Notes under the pieces: generated by a model
What the model was told of the DNA's origin: nothing
Databases searched by the model: none
Seen by the model: only the letters and a program-made list of their open reading frames with translations
Shown here: positions 1-7,555 of the stretch, in pieces
How positions within the stretch are numbered: the stretch's first letter is position 1
Layout of the letters: every line of letters starts with the position of its first letter
Program-made: the position numbers and the translations under genes
Assembly (NCBI GenBank): GCA_003501385.1
Contig: DNPN01000022.1
Coordinates: 1-41,931 of the forward strand
Length of the DNA: 41,931 nucleotides
DNA from: Rhizobium sp.
Lineage (GTDB): Bacteria > Pseudomonadota > Alphaproteobacteria > Rhizobiales > Rhizobiaceae
Direction: 5' to 3'

Positions 1-150
1 TCCACTTTTCCCTGACAAACTCTCGCTCGACGTTTCGTCATCCTCGGGCTTGTCCCGAGGATCTGCCGATGCTGGATAAGCAATTGACGTTATTGATGAA
101 AACTAACGTGTTCAGATGCTCGGCACAAGGCCGAGCATGACGTCGGAGAG
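1..150. repeat. Rhizobial-type palindromic intergenic repeat cluster
   Basis: The first 23 bases, read on the minus strand, match the start of a repeat at 41021-41044 (AGAGTTTGTCAGGGAAAA core). Two strong hairpins follow: ATCCTCGGG/CCCGAGGAT at 40-48 and 54-62, and ATGCTCGGC/GCCGAGCAT at 116-124 and 130-138. Inverted CGTCAT/ATGACG flanks (35-40 and 136-141) enclose both. This is the build of common alphaproteobacterial non-coding repeats. No gene is seen here; the plus-strand open frame that starts at 151 is the antisense shadow of the binding-protein gene. Confidence 0.7.
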
Positions 151-163
151 TTGGATAGCGTTG

Positions 164-198
164 TTTTCAAACAAAACGCCGCCCTATGCGAGCGGCGT
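164..198 (-). terminator. Rho-independent terminator of the ABC operon
   Basis: Read on the minus strand, a 7-bp stem ACGCCGC/GCGGCGT (192-198 and 176-182) with a 9-nt loop is followed by a T-rich tract (164-175). It lies about 20 bp past the stop codon of the binding-protein gene, the last gene of the operon. Confidence 0.6.
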
Positions 199-219
199 CT
201 GTCATGTCACGTGATCCGC

Positions 220-1488
220 TTATTTGCGCGGCAGAAGATCAGCCACATCGGCCGCTGCATCATCCAGTGCCTGCTTTGGCGTGGCAGTCTGCTCAACAAT
301 CCGCGACAGGTTTTCAACAATGGTCTGGGTGACCTTCACGCCATTGCTGCCGGGGAAGGCATACCATGGGATCATGCGCGGCATTTGCTTGAGGCCAGCC
401 TGAAACAGCGGGTTTTCCTTGTAGAAATTGCCAAGATACTCTGGCGATTTCGCAGCCAGTTCGTTGTTTGGCACGTAACCGGTGCCGGGAACAACAACAG
501 ATGCGCCGTAAGGGCCAGATGCGAACTTGGCAAATTTCCATGCAGCTTCCTGCTTGGCAGCGTCATGGGTGAGGATCACAACAGCATTACCACCCGTTGG
601 CAGCTTGCCGTTGACAGGATCGATCAGCGGAATTTCAGCGGTGCGCATGTCGAACTTGGTGCCAACATTCTTGATGGTGTTGCGCAGTGCGCCCGTGGTC
701 TGGAATTCAAAACCAACCTTGCCAGCGGCAAATGCCTGTTCGCCCGCAGCCTTGGTAAACACGGGCAGGCCGCCTTCCTTGACCATGCGGGACAGGATTT
801 CAGCACCCTTGAGGCCTTCCGGACCGTTGAAAGTCACCTTGGTTTCATCAGGAGACAGCATGGTGCCGCCCGCGCCAAACAGAAGGGCGGAGAACATCCA
901 GTCATCGCCCTGCCAGCGGAAGTCGATGCCTTCCACGCCGTCGCCCAGCTTCTTGATCTTGCCGCCAAGGGCAATCACTTCGTCCCAGGTCTTTGGTGGA
1001 ACATCGGGGTTGCCGCCAACTTTGCGCACCAGATCGGCGTTGTAATACATGATCGGGGTGGAGGTTGCGAAGGCCAGACCAACCTGTTTGCCGTTAACCT
1101 GCGCGAGCTTCAGGATCGTGTCCGAAAAGCCTTGCTCGGCCATTTTTCCGGCTTCCTTGGCAACCAGTGGGCCAAGATCAACAGGAATTTTGCGCTCTTC
1201 CAGCATCCGCAGGCGGTTCAGCGCGATGAAGGTCACGTCTGGCATTTCAGACGTGCCAGCCTGACGCATGATCGTTTGAATGCCATCTTCATAGGTTGGC
1301 GAAGGGCTGGCAAACTGGATCTTGATGTCGGGGTTTTCTGCCATGAACTTCTTCGAGATCGTGTCCATCACGTCCTTGAAGAAACCGGGCATGGGGTAAT
1401 GCACGGTCAGCACGGTTTCGGCATGGGCTTGCACGGTGAAGCCCATGCCAATTGCCGCAACGGCAACAAGCTTTTTGAAGTTTATCAT
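220..1488 (-). CDS. ABC transporter substrate-binding protein, Ugp/sugar type
   Basis: A 422-residue extracellular solute-binding protein (family 1) that captures a ligand in the periplasm for the permeases encoded just upstream. A Sec signal peptide is clear: MINFKK, a hydrophobic stretch, then cleavage near VQAHA-ET at about residue 23. The pattern of conserved blocks (LTVHYPMPGFFKDV, PDVTFIALNRLRMLEERK, WKFAKFASG) resembles UgpB-like glycerol-3-phosphate/glycerophosphodiester binding proteins more than maltose binders, but the ligand cannot be fixed from sequence. The start has a good AGGAG Shine-Dalgarno sequence before ATG. It is the last gene of the operon, separated from the permease gene by 148 bp containing a hairpin, an arrangement often linked to higher expression of binding proteins. 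Confidence 0.85.
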   Translation of the reverse strand: MINFKKLVAVAAIGMGFTVQAHAETVLTVHYPMPGFFKDVMDTISKKFMAENPDIKIQFASPSPTYEDGIQTIMRQAGTSEMPDVTFIALNRLRMLEERKIPVDLGPLVAKEAGKMAEQGFSDTILKLAQVNGKQVGLAFATSTPIMYYNADLVRKVGGNPDVPPKTWDEVIALGGKIKKLGDGVEGIDFRWQGDDWMFSALLFGAGGTMLSPDETKVTFNGPEGLKGAEILSRMVKEGGLPVFTKAAGEQAFAAGKVGFEFQTTGALRNTIKNVGTKFDMRTAEIPLIDPVNGKLPTGGNAVVILTHDAAKQEAAWKFAKFASGPYGASVVVPGTGYVPNNELAAKSPEYLGNFYKENPLFQAGLKQMPRMIPWYAFPGSNGVKVTQTIVENLSRIVEQTATPKQALDDAAADVADLLPRK

Positions 1489-1501
1489 AGCGCTCTCCTA
1501 C

Positions 1502-1624
1502 TGTAGCGATCCAACGGAGTGTAGCGATCCAAACAGAGGCTTCAGCCGCGTTTGGAGAAATCGCTGCATAAACAAAAGGCTAGTGCACGAAAGCATGAAC
1601 GAAGTGAATGCGTCAGTGCACTAG
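1502..1624 (-). other. Intergenic direct repeat and long hairpin before the binding-protein gene
   Basis: The gap between permease and binding-protein genes holds a 13-bp direct repeat, TGTAGCGATCCAA, at 1502-1514 and 1520-1532 (period 18 bp). It also holds a hairpin whose 9-bp outer stem CTAGTGCAC/GTGCACTAG (1580-1588 and 1616-1624) encloses a 27-nt loop with inner GCAT/ATGC complementarity. No T-run follows on the minus strand, so partial termination or mRNA 3'-end stabilisation of the upstream permease message is more likely than full termination. Confidence 0.5.
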
Positions 1625-1636
1625 TGTGGCGACCGG

Positions 1637-2545
1637 TCAACCTTTGAGACCGGTCATGGTGATTCCCTCAACGAAGCGCTTCTGAGCGAGCAGAAAGGCA
1701 AGCACGAGGGGAAGGGTGATGATGAGGGTGGCGGCCATCAGCGCGCCGTAATCGTCGCCGGCTTCTGCCGCACTGAAAAACAATAGGCCGAGGGGAGGCG
1801 TGGCAAGCTCACGCGTTGACACGACAATCAGCGGCCAGAACAGATCATTCCAATGGGCAACAACCGAGAAGATCGAAAAGGCGGTAATGGCAGGCCAGGC
1901 ATTGGGCACAATCACGCGGGTGACGATTTCCATTTCCGACATGCCATCCAGACGGGCAGCATGGATCAGATCATCCGGCAGGGCGCGGAAGAACTGCAAG
2001 AACAGAAAAATGCCAAACACCGAGATCGAAAACGGAGCCACCAAGGCCGTGTAGCTGTTGAGCAGGGACAGATTATTGAAGGCCACGTAAAGCGGCAGTG
2101 CGGTGGCGTGAATGGGGATCAGCAGACCCAGCATCACCATCATCATCATGGTGCGAGCGGCGCGGAATTGCAGCTTGGCCATGGCATAGGCACAAGGGAT
2201 AGCCACCATTACCTGCAAGATCAGGATCAACCCGCAGACCACCACGCCATTCCAAAGCAATTGCGGCATGTTGACCTTGGCAAACGCCTTGGCGAAATTC
2301 TCGACAAAATACCAATGTTTCGGAATGATCGACAGTGACGAGTTAAAGATATCAGCCTGCGCCTTGCCTGCCGTGGACAGCAAAAACAGATAGGGTGAGA
2401 AGAAGATCAGCGCGATCAGAGACAGCACGCCAAGCCGGATCATGCGGCCAAAGGTGATGGTATTAGAGCATTTGCAGGAAAAGTGCGTAGCGGTTTTCCG
2501 CCCGGAAATGCGTAAAAACGAAAAGTCAGAGCGGGCGTTTGCCAT
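1637..2545 (-). CDS. ABC transporter permease, UgpE/MalG type
   Basis: A 302-residue inner-membrane permease of the carbohydrate-uptake-1 group. After an odd N-terminus the protein is normal: a membrane segment at about 36-57 (LGVLSLIALIFFSPYLFLLS), further hydrophobic segments, and the EAA loop AARLDGMSEMEIVTRVIVPNA that contacts the ATPase. The ATG overlaps the upstream permease stop (TGATG), so translation is coupled. Residues about 9-29 are encoded by a rhizobial repeat (2463-2518) read in frame; family members normally begin close to what is residue 35 here. A start at Met35 (2443) is possible but has no Shine-Dalgarno sequence, so the coupled start is preferred. Confidence 0.85.
   Translation of the reverse strand: MANARSDFSFLRISGRKTATHFSCKCSNTITFGRMIRLGVLSLIALIFFSPYLFLLSTAGKAQADIFNSSLSIIPKHWYFVENFAKAFAKVNMPQLLWNGVVVCGLILILQVMVAIPCAYAMAKLQFRAARTMMMMVMLGLLIPIHATALPLYVAFNNLSLLNSYTALVAPFSISVFGIFLFLQFFRALPDDLIHAARLDGMSEMEIVTRVIVPNAWPAITAFSIFSVVAHWNDLFWPLIVVSTRELATPPLGLLFFSAAEAGDDYGALMAATLIITLPLVLAFLLAQKRFVEGITMTGLKG
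2463..2518 (-). repeat. Intergenic-type repeat element inside a permease gene
   Basis: About 55 bp, nearly identical (5-6 differences by eye) to the non-coding copy at 12129-12183 when read on the minus strand. The shared core includes ACGCATTTCCGG, CGGAAAACCGCTA and CTTTTCCTG, with inverted CATTTCC/GGAAAtG-type arms. This family is normally intergenic in rhizobia; here it forms part of the 5' coding sequence of the permease. Confidence 0.75.
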
Positions 2546-3465
2546 CAGTAATGCACCTTCTTGTCCAGAACGCGGTATTGAATGAACATCAGCACAATCA
2601 GAATGGCGAGAAACACCACGGTCATGGCCGAGGCATAGCCGACGCGCAAATACACAAAGCCTTCGCGATAGATGCTGTAGAGCAGAACTTCCGAGCCCTT
2701 GTTGGGGCCGCCTTCGGTCAGCGTCTTGACTGTTTCAAACACTTTCACGGCGTTGATAATGCTGATGGTGGTGACAAACAGCGTGGTTGGTCCCAGCATT
2801 GGCCATGTCACCAGTCGGAAACGGTCCAACCAATGTTTGGCACCGTCAATTTCGGCTGCCGCATACAAATCGCGCGGGATGGCGGTGAGGCCAGCCAGAA
2901 ACAGCACCATGTTGAAGCCAACCGATTGCCACACGCCGATGATGGACAGGCTGTAGAGCACGGTGCTGGACGCGCCCAGCCAGTTTGGCCCCTGAATGCC
3001 GACCATGGACAGCATGATGTTGATGGGTCCCATGGTGGGATGCAGCATATATTGCCATACGGTGGCCATGGCGACGATCAGCGAGGCAACGGGCAGAAAA
3101 AACACCGTGCGGAAGAAGGACTTGGCCCAAGGCTCGGCCTCGATCATCAGCGCAATGCCAAGGCCGAGAATGATGGAGGCCGGGGCCACCAGCAGGGTGT
3201 AGACCGTGGTGTTCCACAGCGAAATGCGGAAGGTACGGTCTGAAAACAGATGGATGTAGTTTTTCAGCCCGACAAAATGGAAGCTTTGATAGCCCAGCTC
3301 ATAATCGGTAAAGCCAAGCCCCACCACGGCAAGGGTGGGCAGAACAATGAACAGCAAGATCAGCACGAGCGCAGGTGCCACCAACAGCCAGCCCATGCGG
3401 GCCTGCCGATCCTGATGTATGCGCTGTCCGACGTTGATGGAGGGGGTGATCGAAGCAACACTCAC
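2545..3465 (-). CDS. ABC transporter permease, UgpA/MalF type
   Basis: A 306-residue inner-membrane permease and partner of the UgpE-like protein. After a cytoplasmic N-terminus (about 30 residues) come six hydrophobic segments, the first being GWLLVAPALVLILLFIVLPT. The EAA-type loop is AAAEIDGAKHWLDRFRLVTWP, in the C-terminal half. Length and topology are normal for the family. The start overlaps the stop of the ATPase gene by 4 bp and the stop overlaps the next permease start by 1 bp, so the genes form one coupled transcription unit. Confidence 0.87.
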   Translation of the reverse strand: MSVASITPSINVGQRIHQDRQARMGWLLVAPALVLILLFIVLPTLAVVGLGFTDYELGYQSFHFVGLKNYIHLFSDRTFRISLWNTTVYTLLVAPASIILGLGIALMIEAEPWAKSFFRTVFFLPVASLIVAMATVWQYMLHPTMGPINIMLSMVGIQGPNWLGASSTVLYSLSIIGVWQSVGFNMVLFLAGLTAIPRDLYAAAEIDGAKHWLDRFRLVTWPMLGPTTLFVTTISIINAVKVFETVKTLTEGGPNKGSEVLLYSIYREGFVYLRVGYASAMTVVFLAILIVLMFIQYRVLDKKVHY

Positions 3466-4622
3466 CGCACAACCTCCAGAATACCGGCATGGGAGACGGC
3501 TTCAATCGGCATCCGCGCACCATCTTCGCCAAACAGGAAGATCCGCTCAATCGGAAAATGAATGCCAACGGGCGCACCAACGGTCAAATGGCTGGCCTGT
3601 GCGGGTGTCACCTTGGCCACCACCACTTCGCCAATGGCGGCGAGGCGGGCATAGACCACCACTTCGGAGCCGAGAAATTCCAGCCGTTCCACATGGGCAG
3701 AAAGCGTTTCGCTGCTTTCCTGCCCAATGCCAACGAATTCCGGGCGAATACCGAGCATGACCTTGCCCGCCTGTTGCGGCACGCGGGTGGCCAACGTCAG
3801 CCCGCCAAAGCGCACAAGGCCGCCCTTGTCCATTTGGGCATCCAGCACATTGATGCGCGGTTGACCCAAAAAGCGGGCAACCTCGACATGAGCCGGATTA
3901 TCATAGATTTCCTGCGGCGAGGCCAGTTGCAGAAGAGAGCCGCCGATCATCACCGCCACGCGGTCCGCCATGGAAAGCGCCTCGGACTGATCATGCGTAA
4001 CATAGAGCGTAGGCACTCCAGCGCGGCGATGAAGATCGACGATTTCGCCGCGTGCATGCACACGCAAGTTCGCATCGAGATTCGAAAGGGGTTCGTCCAT
4101 CAAAAACACATTGGGCTGACGCACCATGGCGCGGGCCAAAGCCACGCGCTGGCGCTGGCCGCCCGACATCTGGCCGGGTTTGCGATCCAGCAGATGGTCG
4201 ATTTTCAGCGCCTTGCCCATCTCCTGCACCTGCCGTTGAATGTCGGTGCGGATGGCTTTTTGACCCGGCAGAAGATTGCCAATGATGGGCAGGCGCTGAC
4301 TACCACTCAAGCGGCGCATGGCCAAAGGCACGGCAATGTTCTGGCCAGCGGTGAGATGTGGATAGAGCGCATAGGATTGAAACACCATGGCGACGTTGCG
4401 GTCGGATGCGTTGACTTTCGACACATCGCGCCCGCCAATGATGATCTCGCCGCCATCGGCATAATCAAGGCCTGCCACAATGCGCAACAGCGTGCTTTTG
4501 CCACAGCCGGATGGACCAACGAGGGCAATAAACTCGCCTTCCTTTGCTTCGAAACTAACGCCTTTCAGGATCTGGTTGCCGCCAAAGGATTTTGTAATGT
4601 TGTGGAGCGAAAGTACGGTCAT
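3462..4622 (-). CDS. ABC transporter ATP-binding protein, UgpC/MalK type
   Basis: A 386-residue ATPase that powers the importer. It shows Walker A GPSGCGKSTLL (about 36-46), the signature MSGGQRQRVALARA, Walker B VFLMDEPLSNLDANLR, the switch histidine in YVTHDQSEA, and a C-terminal TOBE/MalK-like regulatory domain (GIRPEFVGIG onward). Between the Q-loop and the signature there is an insertion of about 20-25 residues relative to MalK (RRLSGSQRLPIIGNLLPGQK), likely subfamily-specific. It overlaps the phosphodiesterase stop and the permease start by 4 bp each. A shared ATPase for several importers is possible, but the tight operon suggests a dedicated one. Confidence 0.9.
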   Translation of the reverse strand: MTVLSLHNITKSFGGNQILKGVSFEAKEGEFIALVGPSGCGKSTLLRIVAGLDYADGGEIIIGGRDVSKVNASDRNVAMVFQSYALYPHLTAGQNIAVPLAMRRLSGSQRLPIIGNLLPGQKAIRTDIQRQVQEMGKALKIDHLLDRKPGQMSGGQRQRVALARAMVRQPNVFLMDEPLSNLDANLRVHARGEIVDLHRRAGVPTLYVTHDQSEALSMADRVAVMIGGSLLQLASPQEIYDNPAHVEVARFLGQPRINVLDAQMDKGGLVRFGGLTLATRVPQQAGKVMLGIRPEFVGIGQESSETLSAHVERLEFLGSEVVVYARLAAIGEVVVAKVTPAQASHLTVGAPVGIHFPIERIFLFGEDGARMPIEAVSHAGILEVVR

Positions 4623-5458
4623 TGTGCGGCCTCCTCAGGCTGATGACGCACGGCCTTGGGGTAAAGCTCATGGGCAAGATCATCAAACACGTATGGAACC
4701 AGCTGCGGCAGGCTGACGATTTCGCTGGTCACGCCTTGGGCATCGAGCGTGTGAATGACGGCACCCACCAGACGCTCGCCCGGCATTTCGCGCTCAAAAT
4801 CCTGAATGATGAAAGAGGATGGCGGACCCCAGACCAGCGTGATGCCCGCGTGTTCGCCCTGCCAAGCCCAATGCAAATGGCCGCTGGCGTGAAGCTTCAC
4901 GGGATGGCCTTCAAACAGATCCAACAGCCGCTGGCGCTGCTTTGGGCGAATGCCCCAATAACCCGTGTCACCTTCATGAACTGCGTCTACAAACAGAGGC
5001 TTGTGGGCAAAAATGGCAATCTGTCGGCCTTCGCGGCTGGCAAGCTGCTCTTCCAGCCAGGCAAATTGCGCCTCATCTTCATCGCTCTCAGACCCAATGA
5101 TCAGGCTGTTGAGACCAATCAACCGCCAGCCATCATGATCCGACACCCAGCGATCCGGGCCTACCAATGTTTGCCAGCGGGTGAGGCGCTGCTGATCCAC
5201 GGGCTGGTCAGAGCCGGGCAGATGGCCGACATCGTGATTGCCGGGAACAATCAACATGGGAATGGGTAAGGACCGCATTTTCTCAACGGAATAGAGCATG
5301 TCGTCATCGAGATCGGCTCCATCAATGGTAAGGTCGCCGGTGTGCACCACGAGGTCTGCGCCCCCCTCCATAATCCATTGCGCCAGCCGTTCCCAGTTCT
5401 CGGTGAAATGCGATTTTACCGGGCTGAGATGGGTGTCGGTAATCTGGATGATTTTCAT
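4619..5458 (-). CDS. Calcineurin-like metallophosphoesterase, GpdQ/CpdA-like
   Basis: A 279-residue cytosolic di-metal phosphoesterase and the first gene of the ABC operon. All metal-binding blocks are present: DTH (8-10), HTGDLTIDG, PGNHDVG, the AHKPLF histidine, and GHLHWAW. Length and motif order fit the class III cyclic-nucleotide phosphodiesterase family, which also contains GpdQ, a glycerophosphodiesterase. Coupling to a Ugp-like importer favours hydrolysis of an imported phosphodiester (glycerophosphodiester or similar) over cAMP turnover; that is inference. ATG start; a LacI-type palindrome lies 82 bp upstream. Confidence 0.8.
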   Translation of the reverse strand: MKIIQITDTHLSPVKSHFTENWERLAQWIMEGGADLVVHTGDLTIDGADLDDDMLYSVEKMRSLPIPMLIVPGNHDVGHLPGSDQPVDQQRLTRWQTLVGPDRWVSDHDGWRLIGLNSLIIGSESDEDEAQFAWLEEQLASREGRQIAIFAHKPLFVDAVHEGDTGYWGIRPKQRQRLLDLFEGHPVKLHASGHLHWAWQGEHAGITLVWGPPSSFIIQDFEREMPGERLVGAVIHTLDAQGVTSEIVSLPQLVPYVFDDLAHELYPKAVRHQPEEAAQ

Positions 5459-5539
5459 GGAAGGCTCCGGGCATAAGGGTGAAGCGGCATTGTCTGCCGC
5501 TCTCCATAGAGCCCGTGCATGTCATCTCCATAACAGTGG

Positions 5540-5557
5540 ATGGAAGCGCGCTTCCAT
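5540..5557. promoter_or_regulatory. LacI-family-type operator palindrome
   Basis: ATGGAAGCGCGCTTCCAT is a perfect 18-bp palindrome with the central CG and GGAAGCG arms typical of LacI/GalR-family operators. It lies between the predicted promoter and the first gene of the ABC operon, where a bound repressor would block transcription. No LacI-family gene is in the window. Confidence 0.65.
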
Positions 5558-5582
5558 TTTCGTCACAGCATTGTCATGGTGT

Positions 5583-5611
5583 TAATAAAGATCGGATGTG
5601 TTTGTTGTAAA
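5583..5611 (-). promoter_or_regulatory. Candidate sigma-70 promoter of the ABC operon
   Basis: On the minus strand TTTACA (5606-5611) and TTATTA (5583-5588) are separated by exactly 17 bp, in the right place upstream of the palindrome and the phosphodiesterase gene. The -10 box is a weak match. Confidence 0.35.
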
Positions 5612-5620
5612 TAGCAATTT

Positions 5621-5890
5621 CTAGCTGAAGTCATCCGCAGTCAGCACATAGGTGTCTTTCTTCTTGCCACGCTGATAGGCCTTTTTGGCCGTGTCGTAGA
5701 TTTGCGTGCGCAAGGTATCAAAGGCTGCCAGAAAGTCAGTTTCGCCAACAATGACTTTTTTCATCTTGGCGGAAATGGCATCCAGATCGACAAAGAACCG
5801 CACCTCGAACATGCCATCATAACCAAGAAAGCGAATGCGTCGGGTGCGGTCGTCAAAACTGCGACTGATATTGGGGAAACTCAGAGCCAT
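5621..5890 (-). CDS. DUF1488 family protein
   Basis: An 89-residue small protein starting MALSFPNISRSFDDRTRRIRFLGYDG, the recognisable opening of the DUF1488 family, which is widespread in proteobacteria and of unknown function. No signal peptide or membrane segment. The start is supported by a GGAGG-like sequence upstream (AAGGAGGAAAAC before ATG). It stands alone, upstream of the ABC operon and downstream of another small gene. Confidence 0.75.
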   Translation of the reverse strand: MALSFPNISRSFDDRTRRIRFLGYDGMFEVRFFVDLDAISAKMKKVIVGETDFLAAFDTLRTQIYDTAKKAYQRGKKKDTYVLTADDFS

Positions 5891-5961
5891 TCTGTTTTCC
5901 TCCTTGTTGTGTTGGAGGGCGAGGCTCTCTCGGTTGATCAGAGCCGCATTGTCTGCAGGTG

Positions 5962-6138
5962 TTAGAGCAATGTCTTTTCGTCGTCCTGATCGGCAGGACG
6001 CTTGGCGGCTGTCTTGCGTGCCTTTGCAGGTGCCTTTGGCTGCTCGTCGTTGGCAGGGGCAGGGGCAGTAGGAGTTGCTGTCTTTGCATCAGCAGGCTTG
6101 GCAATTTTTGCGTCTGGATCAATGGCAAAACGGATCAT
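5962..6138 (-). CDS. Small hypothetical protein with Ala/Lys/Pro-rich linker
   Basis: About 58 residues: a short ordered start (MIRFAIDPDAKIAKPADA) followed by a low-complexity A/P/K/T tail (APAKARKTAAKRPADQDDEK), predicted to be disordered and basic before an acidic end. A start two codons upstream (6144, MTM) is equally possible. No family recognised. Its position between DUF1488 and the LysR gene on the same strand, and its protein-like composition, support it as a gene, though not strongly. Confidence 0.45.
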   Translation of the reverse strand: MIRFAIDPDAKIAKPADAKTATPTAPAPANDEQPKAPAKARKTAAKRPADQDDEKTLL

Positions 6139-6325
6139 GGTCATGTCTTTCGTGGTTGAGGCTTAAGCTACAAGGATGCGGGGCATCTGGTCTGGAGTGC
6201 CAAGGTGAGATTGTCACCGAATGGCGTATTTTGCGCGATGGACGTGGCCGCGAAGCACATGGCAATCGGCGAGGCGCATCCTTGTTGTGCAGCATTGTAT
6301 CTCAGGAGTAAACAACGTTTGGCCG

Positions 6326-7555
6326 TTATTCGTGTTTTGATACCGTCTTTGGTTGCAATGGCACTGTCTGGTCGATCAAAACGGCCAGAAATTGCCGCTG
6401 GGCGTCGGTGGGCAACCAGTCTTTCCGCAAGGTCAGGCCGATGGGGCGGGCGGTAAAGCGCATATCCAGCGGCAGCGCCTTCAGCAGGCCCCGGGCAATA
6501 TCGGCTTCTGCCTGCAGGGCAGAGGTGCAGCCGAGATGCTCGCTTCTGTCAAGCAATTCCCGCATCAGAATGAAAGAGCTGGTTTCGATAATGCGTTTGG
6601 GGGCGGCTTTGCCTGCGTCCGCAAACAATCGTTCAAAATGGATGCGGGCCGGAGTGTCCACTGGCGGCACAACCCAAGGGTAGGCTGCAAGGTGCCCTGC
6701 TGAAATCTCTTGGCATAAGGCGAGCGGGTGGTTGGCACCGCATAGCAATACAAGTTGATCTTCAAACATGGGCTTTTGCTCAATATCTGCAATCGGGCTG
6801 GGGTGGCGTAAGGCACCGATCAGCACGTCAATATCGCCGCGTCGCAAACCGGCCAGAAGATCATTATAGGGGCCTTCAATGACATGAATCGGCAGATTGG
6901 GTCGCATTTGCCGGAACGCGGCAATGGTGTTGGGCAGCACGTAGGAGCGCGACAGTGGCATGGCTCCAATGACAATGCGTCCGGCATCCCTGTTGGTGAT
7001 GTCGGCGAGATCGGCATCGGCCTGCGCCAGTTCGGCAAAGGCCAGACGGGTGGCCTGCGCCAGTGTTTGCACCTCGCGTGTGGCCAGAATGCCATAGGCC
7101 GTGCGCTCAAACAGCGGGCGACCCGCCTCCCGCTCAAGTTGTGTAATGCTGCGATGAATGGTGGGCTGGGCAAGGCCAAGCTGCCGTGCTGCGAGGGTGA
7201 AATTTTCCATCTCCCGAACGGCCACCAGCGCCTGCAATTGCGCCATGGTCGCGGTTCGTATCAGCCGGGGCGAAATCTCGGTAAGAGCTGGATCGATCAG
7301 CGCAAAAGCCCGGGTGATGCGCAGATATAGAGCATCCCCTGCGGGGCTGGCAAACAGACCTTGAGGCGTGCGCCTCAGCAGTTCCACATCGGCTTGATGC
7401 TCCATTTTGGCCAGCGCCTGGGTGACGGCAGGTTGCGACAAATGGCAGATTTGCGCCGCTTTTGTAACGGAGCCAGTATCAACCACAGCCAGAAACATCC
7501 GCAAATGACGCAGATTATAGGGGCAGGAGGTGACGGCTTGCAGGCTCTGCGTCAA
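6326..7555 (-). CDS. LysR-family regulator with two N-terminal winged-helix domains
   Basis: About 409 residues, some 100 longer than a normal LysR protein because the DNA-binding domain is duplicated. The first HTH is NLRHLRMFLAVVDTGSVTKAA...LSQPAVTQALAKME; the second, about 90 residues later, is QLQALVAVREMENFTLAARQL...AQPTIHRSITQLE. A standard LysR effector-binding domain follows (GRIVIGAMPLSR onward). No ATG precedes the first HTH. A TTG at 7555 overlaps the dehydrogenase stop (ATTGA) and suits translational coupling; another TTG at 7585 would add 10 residues. Neither has a clear Shine-Dalgarno sequence. It probably controls the divergent gal-like genes, like GalR in Pseudomonas putida. 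Confidence 0.85.
   Translation of the reverse strand: MTQSLQAVTSCPYNLRHLRMFLAVVDTGSVTKAAQICHLSQPAVTQALAKMEHQADVELLRRTPQGLFASPAGDALYLRITRAFALIDPALTEISPRLIRTATMAQLQALVAVREMENFTLAARQLGLAQPTIHRSITQLEREAGRPLFERTAYGILATREVQTLAQATRLAFAELAQADADLADITNRDAGRIVIGAMPLSRSYVLPNTIAAFRQMRPNLPIHVIEGPYNDLLAGLRRGDIDVLIGALRHPSPIADIEQKPMFEDQLVLLCGANHPLALCQEISAGHLAAYPWVVPPVDTPARIHFERLFADAGKAAPKRIIETSSFILMRELLDRSEHLGCTSALQAEADIARGLLKALPLDMRFTARPIGLTLRKDWLPTDAQRQFLAVLIDQTVPLQPKTVSKHE

Noticed and set aside
151..1506. A 451-codon open frame on the plus strand opposite the binding-protein gene
   Set aside because: It is antisense to a clear SBP with signal peptide, and its translation has no family-like features.
2463..2518. 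Pseudogene call for the permease because of the inserted repeat
   Set aside because: The insert keeps the frame and the rest of the protein is complete, so the gene is probably functional.
3489..4643. A 384-codon plus-strand frame
   Set aside because: Exact shadow of the ATPase gene; His/Asn-rich translation typical of antisense frames in GC-rich DNA.
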